From Planctomycetaceae bacterium (GTDB lineage: Bacteria > Planctomycetota > Planctomycetia > Pirellulales > UBA1268), in the NCBI GenBank assembly GCA_902629495.1, contig CACORA010000062.1, forward strand, positions 1 through 5,477: a stretch of 5,477 bases of DNA, given 5' to 3'. A model generated the notes under the pieces. That model made no database searches, was not told the origin of the DNA, and saw nothing but the letters and a program-made list of their open reading frames with translations. The position numbers and the translations under genes are program-made. Within the stretch, counting starts at the first letter, position 1; each line of letters opens with the position of its first letter. Shown piece by piece: positions 1-5,477 of this stretch.

Positions 1-49
1 CTGATCCGCAGAGAAAAGCTTTTGTTGTTGGACTATGAAACTCAAACAT
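1..49 (-). CDS. Possible 5' end of a gene leaving the window on the left (partial, unidentified)
   Basis: An ATG at 49-47 on the minus strand opens a frame with no stop to the window edge, giving 16 residues (MFEFHSPTTKAFLCGS). An SD-like AGGGAG lies 5 bases upstream of it, which is good spacing and the main reason to list it. The pattern F-x-F followed by F-x-x-G loosely recalls the N-terminus of iron-containing alcohol dehydrogenases, but 16 residues cannot support an identification. The same bases are also open on the plus strand from the edge to a TGA at 52-54, so the tail of a plus-strand gene is an alternative. The orientation would match that of the C15-like gene upstream, from which it is separated by 243 non-coding bases. 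Confidence 0.3.
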   Translation of the reverse strand, partial: MFEFHSPTTKAFLCGS

Positions 50-292
50 GGTGACTCCCTGAAGGCTCTCCGCTTTCAAGTATTTCACACGTAAGTTTAC
101 CGTGAATGGTGGTTATGCGGGAGTACGCTTTTCAACGCGTATATCGTAAAGTGTTTCTCAGTATGTAGGTATTTTATGATTCTCTTGCGTTAGGAATGCC
201 GTCTTGATGCGTGCGAGAGTGTACAAGTGGGTATGTGTTGAGTCTTTCCTCATAGATGATCCATTCCGCCAGATCACTTCACGTTCATTGTG
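50..292. other. Intergenic region with no supported gene
   Basis: These 243 bases lie between the possible left-edge gene and the stop codon of the C15-like gene. All frames are broken into short pieces. No tRNA-like cloverleaf, T-tailed GC hairpin or repeat array was seen. The one local structure is the imperfect inverted repeat at 84-106, which is listed separately. A second, weak inverted repeat (TACGC at 124-128 and GCGTA at 137-141) has only five pairs. Confidence 0.5.
84..106. repeat. Imperfect inverted repeat, operator-like or hairpin-forming
   Basis: The outer arms TTCAC (84-88) and GTGAA (102-106) are exact reverse complements. Nested inside them are GTAA (91-94) and TTAC (97-100), also complementary but shifted by half a base in register. 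The element lies 35 bases upstream of the putative minus-strand start at 49, where a repressor operator or a leader hairpin could sit. It could equally be chance in an AT-rich spacer; no regulator gene is visible in the window. Confidence 0.25.
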
Positions 293-787
293 TCATAACG
301 TTTTCTGATACCTCGATTCACACCATGTGCACGCGTATCGAAGGTAGCGCTTCAGACGGTCTTGTGAATAATTTTTTGGGATGTGAAGGAAGCCAGAGCG
401 GGCATTGTGTTTTTGGCACCATGCCCGTGTATGCCACATTGAAAAGTTACATACATAATCGCCCGGATTGTACGCGATTGTTGTATCGCTCGTGTTCGGC
501 AGTTTGAGTGTTGTGGTGAGTGATTTCTTAGGATCACCCCGTGGAAATGTTTTTCGTTCTATCCGTAATTTTCTTGCACGAGGGTGCTGGCCGAGTCCAA
601 TGATAATAGTGGGTTGTATCTGATCAAATACATCGATGAACATCTGACGCGCAAAACGGACATCGAAGATATGTACTGTGGTGTTTTTTGGGAGCCTGAT
701 ATTTCGCAGTGTCGTCTCAGTAATGTTTGTTCTGTACTGCTTGTACGGCCCAAATCCATACACCAGTATACGAGCAACGGTCGCCAT
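293..787 (-). CDS. Pyroglutamyl-peptidase-like (C15 family) protein, compact form
   Basis: This 164-residue protein resembles pyrrolidone-carboxylate peptidase, a cytoplasmic cysteine peptidase that removes N-terminal pyroglutamate. The N-terminus reads ILVYGFGPY, a variant of the family's GFEPFGG loop, and Asn21 fits the following conserved Asn. A hydrophobic strand with QPTIIIGLGQ (58-67) leads to RIERK with Glu77. GDYVCN (109-114) carries Cys113, and GFLHIP (132-137) carries His135, so the Glu/Cys/His triad is complete. The family is usually near 210-220 residues. The loss is mainly between Glu77 and Cys113: 36 residues against 63 in the Bacillus enzyme (Glu81, Cys144). No signal peptide is seen. 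The start is supported by AAAGGA (803-798), 10 bases upstream. Family membership is fairly secure; peptidase activity on pyroglutamate is inferred, because the GFEPFGG substrate loop is altered (GFGPYKQ). Confidence 0.72.
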   Translation of the reverse strand: MATVARILVYGFGPYKQYRTNITETTLRNIRLPKNTTVHIFDVRFARQMFIDVFDQIQPTIIIGLGQHPRARKLRIERKTFPRGDPKKSLTTTLKLPNTSDTTIAYNPGDYVCNFSMWHTRAWCQKHNARSGFLHIPKNYSQDRLKRYLRYACTWCESRYQKTL

Positions 788-1002
788 GGTATGTAGATCC
801 TTTCAACCCTTATATGGAAGTATAAAATGATAATTTTTCCGGGTCGAGTATTGAGCAGATGAGGAGTGTAGATGACCCATGCAGAAAATAATCAGATAGG
901 ATATCGTTTTCCTGCAGGCACTGGTGGCGGATGCCCCTGTCGCGTTATCAACACACGGGGGAGATCGGAACCGATGTACGATATAAAAAAGAAGAGGAGA
1001 CA
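788..1002. other. Divergent intergenic region between the C15-like gene and the esterase operon
   Basis: The 215 bases must hold the control regions of two divergent units. The minus-strand side has a candidate promoter (819-847). On the plus-strand side I see TACGAT and TATAAA at 977-988 close to the esterase start, but no acceptable -35 partner. The 8-base palindrome CCTGCAGG (911-918) is too short to interpret. No small gene with a ribosome site is supported here. Confidence 0.4.
819..847 (-). promoter_or_regulatory. Candidate sigma-70-type promoter for the C15-like gene
   Basis: On the minus strand, TCGACC (847-842; four of six matches to TTGACA) is followed by a 17-base spacer and TATACT (824-819; five of six matches to TATAAT). 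Transcription would start near 812 and give a leader of about 25 bases containing the AAAGGA ribosome site. Spacing and position are good, but such matches arise by chance in AT-rich DNA, and planctomycete promoters often fit this consensus poorly. Confidence 0.28.
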
Positions 1003-2145
1003 ATGATGAAATCACACGCTCGCTTGACGTCGCTCATGCTGATCCTGTCATTTTCATGTGGGTATGCTGCAGCTGAGTCGGATGTTCCGTCAGCTACAGA
1101 CGATAACAATGGCGCCAAGGGCGCACGGCCTGTACAGGTTTTTATCCTGATGGGGCAATCCAACATGCTTGGATTTGGAAAGATATCAGGTGATGAGGAC
1201 GGTTCCCTTGAGTATGCGGTCAAGCATAAAAAACTTTATCCATACCTCAAGGATGAGTCCCAGCCATTGCAATGGCGCGAACGACACGATGTGCGAAATG
1301 TCCACATTCAGGGGAGTGGTTTGGCTGATGGAAAGATTTTGAAAAATGAGTGGCTGTCTGTCACTGGCCGGTCGATCGGTCCCGAAGTTGGTATTGGTTG
1401 CTGCTTGGGTGGTTTCATTGATGATGCGCCAGTGTTACTCCTCAAGAGTTGTATTGGAAACAGGGCCTTGGGTTGGGATCTTCTACCACCAGGAAGTGAA
1501 GGCTTTGAATTCACGGATAAGCAAGGACAGACGTGGGTGCATCCAGGGTATAAGGGTTCACCACAACGATGGTTGAAGGGAACAGTTCCTGAGCCGATAC
1601 AATGGTACGCTGGGATGCAATATGATGGCGATGTCCAGCGAGCGAAGGAAGTACTCAGTAACTTTGCTACATATATGCCTCATGCTCCATCCCATCTCGG
1701 AGAGTCTCCTTTTGAGGTAGCGGGTTTTTTCTGGTGGCAGGGTGACCGAGACAGCCGTAGTGAAGCCCTGTCAAGTCGGTATGAGCAGAATCTTGTGCAC
1801 CTTATCAGGACGTTACGCAAGGAATTCCATTCGCCTGACGCTAAATTTGTGTGCGCTTCGCTTGGACAGACAAAGAAAGGAGATGCTACAGGTGGAGGAA
1901 AAATTCTGAATGCAATGCTTGCCGTTGATGGAGCGTCTGGAAAATATCCAGAGTTTGACGGGAATGTTGCCTCCATATACAGCTATCCGTTATCAAAAGG
2001 AGGAAGTTCCGGTAGCCATTATAATAAACATGCGGAAACATATATGAATGTTGGCGAGGCCATGGGGCAGGCGATGGTCCGACTTCTTCAATCAAGTGCA
2101 ACTGATGAGAAAAATAATGTTCAAAATACGTCAACAGTTAACTAA
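1003..2145 (+). CDS. Secreted SASA-domain (DUF303) carbohydrate esterase, sialate O-acetylesterase-like
   Basis: This 380-residue exported esterase probably removes O-acetyl or related acyl groups from sugars. A signal peptide covers about residues 1-24: basic MMKSHAR, a hydrophobic core, then AAA before Glu25. The SASA domain follows. GQSNM (51-55) carries the nucleophile Ser53; IGPE (125-128) and KSCIGNR (148-154) match the second block; WWQGDRD (244-250) gives the oxyanion block; GSHYN (337-341) gives His339, with AETYMNVGEAMGQAM after it. Three residues before His339 is a Ser, so the DxxH acid of classic SGNH esterases is absent; I recall the same form in many planctomycete homologues. 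The start at 1003 has GAGGAG at 994-999. The tandem ATG at 1006 is 6 bases from that site and could equally be used. The next gene starts 10 bases after the stop. The sialate name is a family label; the substrate is not determined. Confidence 0.88.
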   Translation: MMKSHARLTSLMLILSFSCGYAAAESDVPSATDDNNGAKGARPVQVFILMGQSNMLGFGKISGDEDGSLEYAVKHKKLYPYLKDESQPLQWRERHDVRNVHIQGSGLADGKILKNEWLSVTGRSIGPEVGIGCCLGGFIDDAPVLLLKSCIGNRALGWDLLPPGSEGFEFTDKQGQTWVHPGYKGSPQRWLKGTVPEPIQWYAGMQYDGDVQRAKEVLSNFATYMPHAPSHLGESPFEVAGFFWWQGDRDSRSEALSSRYEQNLVHLIRTLRKEFHSPDAKFVCASLGQTKKGDATGGGKILNAMLAVDGASGKYPEFDGNVASIYSYPLSKGGSSGSHYNKHAETYMNVGEAMGQAMVRLLQSSATDEKNNVQNTSTVN

Positions 2146-2149
2146 AGGA
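2144..2149 (+). promoter_or_regulatory. Ribosome binding site that selects the GTG start of the second esterase
   Basis: AAAGGA overlaps the TAA stop of the upstream esterase (2143-2145) and lies 6 bases before GTG at 2156. The in-frame ATG at 2117, inside the upstream gene, has no comparable site and would lengthen the signal peptide's basic end. The arrangement suggests that ribosomes finishing the first esterase reinitiate on the second. Confidence 0.6.
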
Positions 2150-2155
2150 TGTATC

Positions 2156-3262
2156 GTGAGTAAGAACGTAGTATCTTTATGTGTGGTCTTCATATGCGCC
2201 ATCTCATTTGAAGAGGTATGCTTTTCGCAGCAGATGACAACGCAATCGTTCATTGATCGATTTGATAGTAATGGCGATGGGCTTATTCAGAAAGAAGAAG
2301 CAAAGAACCTGCTGCTCAAAAATTACTCCCGTGTTGATACAAATAATGATGGTCAGTTAGATGAAAAGGAAATCGATGCGCTAGTAAAACGATTGTCCTC
2401 GGCTGCTTCAAACAGACGGCAGGGAGGCCAAAGAAATCAAGTTTCCATTCCAGATTCCGTTCGCATGGAAGAGAACATCCCTTACCGAGAGGGTTCAAGT
2501 GATAAATGGAAGATTGATATTCTGTATCCTGCTGCTCCGTCGACGATAAAACGTCCTGGAATAGTCTTTATACACGGTGGTGGATGGCGAACTGGCGACA
2601 AAGCCACTGGTGTTTGGCGAAGTCTTCCCGTGAGTTATGCGGAAAAAGGGTATGTCTGTATCTCTGTGAATTATCGACTTTTAGATGAAGCTCCATTTCG
2701 GGCATGTATTGAGGATTGTAAAAACGCTGTTCGGTGGCTTCGTGCTCATGCGGACACCTATTCGTTGGATCCAGATCGGATTGGAGCATTTGGTATCTCT
2801 GCAGGAGCACACCTTGTTGCCATGCTCGGTTTGGCAGGTCGAGACGCAGGTCTTGAGGGAGACGGTTCCTACAGCGATGTCTCCAGCGCTGTGCAGTCAG
2901 TCGTCTGCTGTGCGACACCAACAAACTTTCTGAATTGGGATGGTACGTCACCAACGCAAGGCGAACGAGCCGCCCGGTTCTTCCCAGAACTGTCCGCAGC
3001 CGATGCTCTAAAAATGATTGAGAGGGTCTCGCCGATCACCCATGTCCGGAAAGGCATCCCGTTCCTTGTCATTCATGGAACAGCCGATACAACTGTTCCG
3101 ATCTATCAGGGTGATTGTTTTGTGGATGCTCTCAAGGAAGTGAACGACGATGTGACATATATTCGTGTTGAGGATGCTCGCCATGGAGTGTTTACGCAGG
3201 CAAGTGACAAAACGTATCCAGCCACTGAAGCGTTTTTCAATCGCACACTCTCAGGCCAATAA
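2156..3262 (+). CDS. Secreted EF-hand and alpha/beta-hydrolase esterase (Aes / BD-FAE-like)
   Basis: This 368-residue exported protein joins calcium-binding motifs to an esterase. Residues 1-24 or so form a signal peptide: MSKN, a hydrophobic core, cleavage probably near Ser24. Two canonical EF-hand loops follow at 37-48 (D-S-N-G-D-G-L-I, Glu at position 12) and 61-72 (D-T-N-N-D-G-Q-L, Glu at position 12). A polar, basic linker at about 80-100 leads to the hydrolase. HGGGW (140-144) forms the oxyanion hole, GISAG (213-217) carries nucleophile Ser215, and Asp311 in HGTAD and His343 in DARHG complete the triad. This pattern is typical of the COG0657 and feruloyl-esterase-like enzymes, which cut acyl esters on plant-type glycans or small esters; the actual substrate is unknown. 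The GTG start is chosen for its ribosome site and clean signal peptide; an ATG at 2117 is the alternative. It is in an operon with the SASA esterase and converges on icd. Confidence 0.87.
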   Translation: MSKNVVSLCVVFICAISFEEVCFSQQMTTQSFIDRFDSNGDGLIQKEEAKNLLLKNYSRVDTNNDGQLDEKEIDALVKRLSSAASNRRQGGQRNQVSIPDSVRMEENIPYREGSSDKWKIDILYPAAPSTIKRPGIVFIHGGGWRTGDKATGVWRSLPVSYAEKGYVCISVNYRLLDEAPFRACIEDCKNAVRWLRAHADTYSLDPDRIGAFGISAGAHLVAMLGLAGRDAGLEGDGSYSDVSSAVQSVVCCATPTNFLNWDGTSPTQGERAARFFPELSAADALKMIERVSPITHVRKGIPFLVIHGTADTTVPIYQGDCFVDALKEVNDDVTYIRVEDARHGVFTQASDKTYPATEAFFNRTLSGQ

Positions 3263-3266
3263 TCGC

Positions 3267-4487
3267 CTAGCTTCTCAAAACGTGTTGAAGGCCTGAGTCA
3301 ATTGCTGCAAGGAAATCTTCTGTGTTGAGATGTGGTTGTCCTTTTCCAACAAGTAAGGCTAAGTCTTTCGTCATCTTTCCAGACTCCACTGTCTTGATAC
3401 ACACATTTTCCAGTGATTCTGCAAAAGCAACTACATCTGGGGTATTGTCGAGTTTTCCTCGATGAGCAAGTCCTCGCGTCCATGCGAAAATCGATGCAAT
3501 AGGATTTGTGCTTGTTTGGTTTCCCTGTTGATGTTGTCGAAAGTGACGGGTCACAGTCCCATGAGCGGCTTCAGCTTCGACCGTTTTGCCGTCAGGCGTC
3601 ATGAGGACACTTGTCATTAGGCCAAGTGATCCAAAACCCTGGGCAACAATATCACTTTGGACATCTCCATCATAGTTCTTGCACGCCCAGACATACCCGC
3701 CATCCCATTTCATGGCACATGCCACCATGTCATCGATTAGGCGATGCTCATAGGTGATCCCCTTCTCCGCAAATTGATCTTTAAACTCTGAGTCGAAGAC
3801 TTCTTGGAATAAATCCTTAAATCGACCGTCGTATGCTTTCAAAATCGTATTTTTTGTGGACAGGTAAACGGGGTACTGTCGAGCCAGGCCATACCGGAAA
3901 CTCGCTCGCGCGAAGTCTCGTATTGAGTCATCGCGGTTGTACATTGCCAGTGCTACGCCAGATGACGGGAAATCATAGACCTCCATCTCCATTGGATCTG
4001 ATCCGTCAGACGGTGCATACGTCAGGGTCAGGGTGCCAGGTCCTGGTATTTTGAGATCCGTAGCACGATATTGGTCACCAAAAGCATGTCGTCCGACAAC
4101 AATTGGTTTGGTCCATCCGGGCACAAGACGAGGGACGTTCTCAATAATGATCGGTTCACGAAAGATGACGCCGCCAAGAATATTGCGGATGGTCCCATTG
4201 GGACTGCGCCACATTTTCTTGAGGCCGAATTCTTCAACACGTGCTTCATCAGGAGTTATGGTTGCACATTTGACACCGACCCCACACTCCTTGATGGCAT
4301 TTGCTGCATCAATAGTAATTTGATCGTCTGTCGCGTCACGACTCTGAATAGACAGATCAAAATAGCGAAGCTCAATGTCAAGGTATGGAAGAATCAACTT
4401 CTGTTTGATGAATTCCCAAATGATTCTGGTCATTTCATCGCCATCAAGCTCAACTACGGGGCCGTGTACCTTGATCTTTGAAGCCAT
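3267..4487 (-). CDS. icd: NADP-dependent isocitrate dehydrogenase, eukaryote-like homodimeric type
   Basis: This 406-residue cytoplasmic TCA-cycle enzyme oxidatively decarboxylates isocitrate to 2-oxoglutarate, making NADPH. It aligns by eye with human IDH1 nearly end to end, unlike E. coli-type Icd. Substrate residues are all present: Thr78, Ser95, Arg101, Arg110 and Arg133 (the human Arg132 position), plus Tyr140 and Lys212. Asp252, Asp275 and Asp279 bind the metal. AAHGTVTRH (307-315), including Arg314 and His315, is the NADP-specificity segment. The length is normal for this clade (about 400-415). The start is taken at 4487 rather than the in-frame ATG at 4496, because AAGAAGGA (4504-4497) touches the 4496 ATG directly but lies 9 bases from 4487. 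Its TAG stop is 4 bases from the stop of the convergent esterase, and no terminator is visible between them. It has no evident functional link to the neighbouring esterases. Confidence 0.96.
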   Translation of the reverse strand: MASKIKVHGPVVELDGDEMTRIIWEFIKQKLILPYLDIELRYFDLSIQSRDATDDQITIDAANAIKECGVGVKCATITPDEARVEEFGLKKMWRSPNGTIRNILGGVIFREPIIIENVPRLVPGWTKPIVVGRHAFGDQYRATDLKIPGPGTLTLTYAPSDGSDPMEMEVYDFPSSGVALAMYNRDDSIRDFARASFRYGLARQYPVYLSTKNTILKAYDGRFKDLFQEVFDSEFKDQFAEKGITYEHRLIDDMVACAMKWDGGYVWACKNYDGDVQSDIVAQGFGSLGLMTSVLMTPDGKTVEAEAAHGTVTRHFRQHQQGNQTSTNPIASIFAWTRGLAHRGKLDNTPDVVAFAESLENVCIKTVESGKMTKDLALLVGKGQPHLNTEDFLAAIDSGLQHVLRS

Positions 4488-4496
4488 TGCGTGCAT

Positions 4497-4504
4497 TCCT
4501 TCTT
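4497..4504 (-). promoter_or_regulatory. Ribosome binding site that decides the icd start
   Basis: On the minus strand AAGAAGGA abuts the ATG at 4496-4494 with no spacer, too close for initiation there. It lies 9 bases before the ATG at 4487-4485, which is normal spacing and begins MASKIKV, matching the usual family N-terminus. Confidence 0.6.
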
Positions 4505-4545
4505 GCTGCGTATACCTCTATCGACAGAACCCATTGTCCGGCAGC

Positions 4546-4574
4546 ATTGTTGTACCACGTTTGGCACCAGTCAA
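4546..4574 (-). promoter_or_regulatory. Candidate promoter for icd
   Basis: On the minus strand TTGACT (4574-4569; five of six to TTGACA) is followed by exactly 17 bases and AACAAT (4551-4546; four of six to TATAAT). Transcription would begin near 4539 and leave a leader of roughly 50 bases before the start at 4487. The evidence is consensus matching and position only. Confidence 0.3.
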
Positions 4575-4781
4575 CGGATTTACTTGTTCTGACGTGATTG
4601 CTAAAGACAATAGCCTGTCGCCACAACCGGTACAATAATGCTTGCTGCGGAACGCCCCAGATGGTCAGACATCGTTGAGAGTTGAGGTGCTTGATTCCTT
4701 CAAGTACAAAAAAATCGCCGATCTGCACTCATGGGCAACATACCATTGGATTCGTTCATTACCGATCAGGAAAGCACCGTT

Positions 4782-5426
4782 ATGAAATACTATGCCTGCA
4801 CACTTGTGTGCCTCATCACCTCTTTTTCGTGGATCAGTACCACAAAGGCCGCTGAGTGGAAGCCACTCATTGGAAAATCACTCTCTGAGCATTGGAGGAC
4901 AGACGGCCACTGGGAACTACACGATGATGGTGTTATTCACCTGCCGAATCAGGAATATAAACACTGGAGGCACTACAAAAACTATCTAATTCTCAAGGAT
5001 GTCCTGCTCAATGATTTTGAAATAGCCTTCGATTGGCGTGTTGCAGAAAACAGTGGCCTGTATTTTCATATTCCTGACCTTAAGAATCTGGAAGAACGGA
5101 AGCACAAAGAAGTACAGCTCTATGAAAATAGTAAATGGAACAAGCCTGAGTTTGGCGACCACACAGCAGGCGGTATTATCCCAGGCCATGCACCAACAAA
5201 GGATGTATCCAACCCAAGTCCAGCATGGAATCATATGGATATTAAGTGTGTGGGCAACCACATAACTGTTGCAATCAACGGAACGATTGTGACAGAAGCT
5301 GACCTGAGTGAAGGCAAAGCAGGAGAACGCTCAACATATGGCGGGTTTGCATTTCAGGATCATGGCCATGCCGTCTGGCTCAGGAATATCAAACTCAAAA
5401 ATCTCGATAACGCTACACAGCGATAG
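4782..5426 (+). CDS. Secreted DUF1080 protein (3-keto-disaccharide hydrolase-like)
   Basis: This 214-residue exported protein belongs to the DUF1080 / PF06439 family, a concanavalin-like beta-sandwich now linked to hydrolysis of 3-keto-glycosides. A signal peptide covers about residues 1-24, ending TTKAA before Glu25. Family landmarks run in order: LIGKSLSEHWR (29-39) and WELHDDGVI (44-52); LNDFEIAFDWRVAENSGLYF (76-95), with NSG at 90-92; KEVQLYEN (109-116), matching the usual EvQi-D block; AWNHMDIKCVGNHITVAINGT (148-168); and GGFAFQDHGHAVWLRNIKLKNL (187-208), the G-LQdHG-RNI ending. Together these cover a whole single domain of normal size, with no fusion. The start at 4782 is preferred over an in-frame ATG at 4731 because the signal peptide begins there and AGGAAAG lies 7 bases upstream. 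Substrate and activity are inferred. It is transcribed divergently from icd and probably stands alone here. Confidence 0.88.
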   Translation: MKYYACTLVCLITSFSWISTTKAAEWKPLIGKSLSEHWRTDGHWELHDDGVIHLPNQEYKHWRHYKNYLILKDVLLNDFEIAFDWRVAENSGLYFHIPDLKNLEERKHKEVQLYENSKWNKPEFGDHTAGGIIPGHAPTKDVSNPSPAWNHMDIKCVGNHITVAINGTIVTEADLSEGKAGERSTYGGFAFQDHGHAVWLRNIKLKNLDNATQR

Positions 5427-5477
5427 GCAACGCATGGATTCATCGCGACACTGCTTTTGTCTTTGCGTTCACAACGA
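5427..5477. other. Short downstream flank, no gene seen
   Basis: The last 51 bases after the DUF1080 stop contain no supported start or terminator. A six-base inverted repeat (AACGCA at 5429-5434 and TGCGTT at 5464-5469) has a 29-base loop and no T-run after it within the window. Confidence 0.4.

Larger units (their letters stand above)
4488..4781. other. Divergent intergenic region between icd and the DUF1080 gene
   Basis: These 294 bases hold the icd ribosome site and candidate promoter on the minus strand. On the plus strand, TACAAT at 4631-4636 is a good -10 match without a -35 at proper spacing, so the DUF1080 promoter is unresolved. The plus-strand ribosome site AGGAAAG (4768-4774) sits 7 bases before the start at 4782. 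No RNA gene or strong hairpin was seen. Confidence 0.4.

Noticed and set aside
256..507. Plus-strand open frame of 83 codons
   Set aside because: It lies mostly antisense to the C15-like gene, has no family motif or signal peptide, and the minus strand carries recognisable catalytic blocks over the same bases.
911..918. Palindrome CCTGCAGG as an operator
   Set aside because: A single 8-base palindrome is expected by chance at this scale and has no second copy nearby.
931..1002. In-frame upstream start for the SASA esterase at ATG 931
   Set aside because: It would put 24 polar residues before an obvious signal peptide, and GAGGAG lies just before 1003/1006.
2048..2155. Earlier in-frame starts (2048, 2105, 2117) for the EF-hand esterase
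   Set aside because: They fall within the upstream gene, lack a ribosome site as good as AAAGGA at 2144-2149, and would bury the signal peptide behind an extra N-terminal stretch.
4450..4728. Minus-strand open frame of 92 codons overlapping the icd start
   Set aside because: There is no recognisable motif, it overlaps the conserved icd N-terminus in another frame, and it would cover the likely icd promoter and ribosome site.
4731..4781. In-frame ATG at 4731 for the DUF1080 protein
   Set aside because: The 17 extra residues precede a clean signal peptide, and the AGGAAAG ribosome site points to 4782.
5429..5469. Inverted repeat AACGCA/TGCGTT as a terminator of the DUF1080 gene
   Set aside because: It has only six pairs, a 29-base loop and no following T-run; it is likely chance.
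1..5477. Mobile element, CRISPR array, tRNA or toxin-antitoxin pair
   Set aside because: I scanned for terminal inverted repeats, regularly spaced direct repeats, cloverleaf-like segments and short paired genes with ribosome sites, and found none.

Overview
This 5.5 kb bacterial window of moderate GC holds five genes that can be recognised from their protein sequences, and possibly the first codons of a sixth at the left edge. A planctomycete, or a close relative in the PVC group, is the best guess. This rests on family composition: a secreted SASA-type esterase with the GSHYN/AETY block, a secreted alpha/beta-hydrolase preceded by paired EF-hands, a small secreted DUF1080 protein, and a eukaryote-like NADP isocitrate dehydrogenase. 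No rRNA or other phylogenetic marker is present, so the taxonomy is inference.

Layout from left to right. Positions 1-49 (minus) may be the start of a gene that runs off the window; 50-292 is non-coding apart from an imperfect inverted repeat at 84-106. Positions 293-787 (minus) encode a compact, divergent pyroglutamyl-peptidase-like (C15) protein that keeps the Glu/Cys/His triad. A 215-base divergent intergenic region follows. Positions 1003-2145 (plus) encode a secreted SASA/DUF303 carbohydrate esterase. Only 10 bases later, 2156-3262 (plus, GTG start) encodes a secreted EF-hand plus alpha/beta-hydrolase esterase, and the two very probably form an operon. Positions 3267-4487 (minus) encode NADP-dependent isocitrate dehydrogenase, convergent with the esterase operon with only 4 bases between the stop codons. 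A 294-base divergent intergenic region separates it from 4782-5426 (plus), a secreted DUF1080 / 3-keto-disaccharide-hydrolase-like protein.

Functionally, three of the five genes encode exported proteins that plausibly act on acylated glycans: two esterases and one DUF1080 protein. This would fit a bacterium that feeds on complex polysaccharide. The isocitrate dehydrogenase is a housekeeping TCA-cycle gene that interrupts this theme, and the C15-like protein appears to be a cytoplasmic orphan. I found no mobile element, CRISPR array, tRNA, rRNA or convincing intrinsic terminator. I do not see a clearly new system. The most unusual item is the shortened C15 homologue; the EF-hand esterase and its coupling to the SASA esterase come next.
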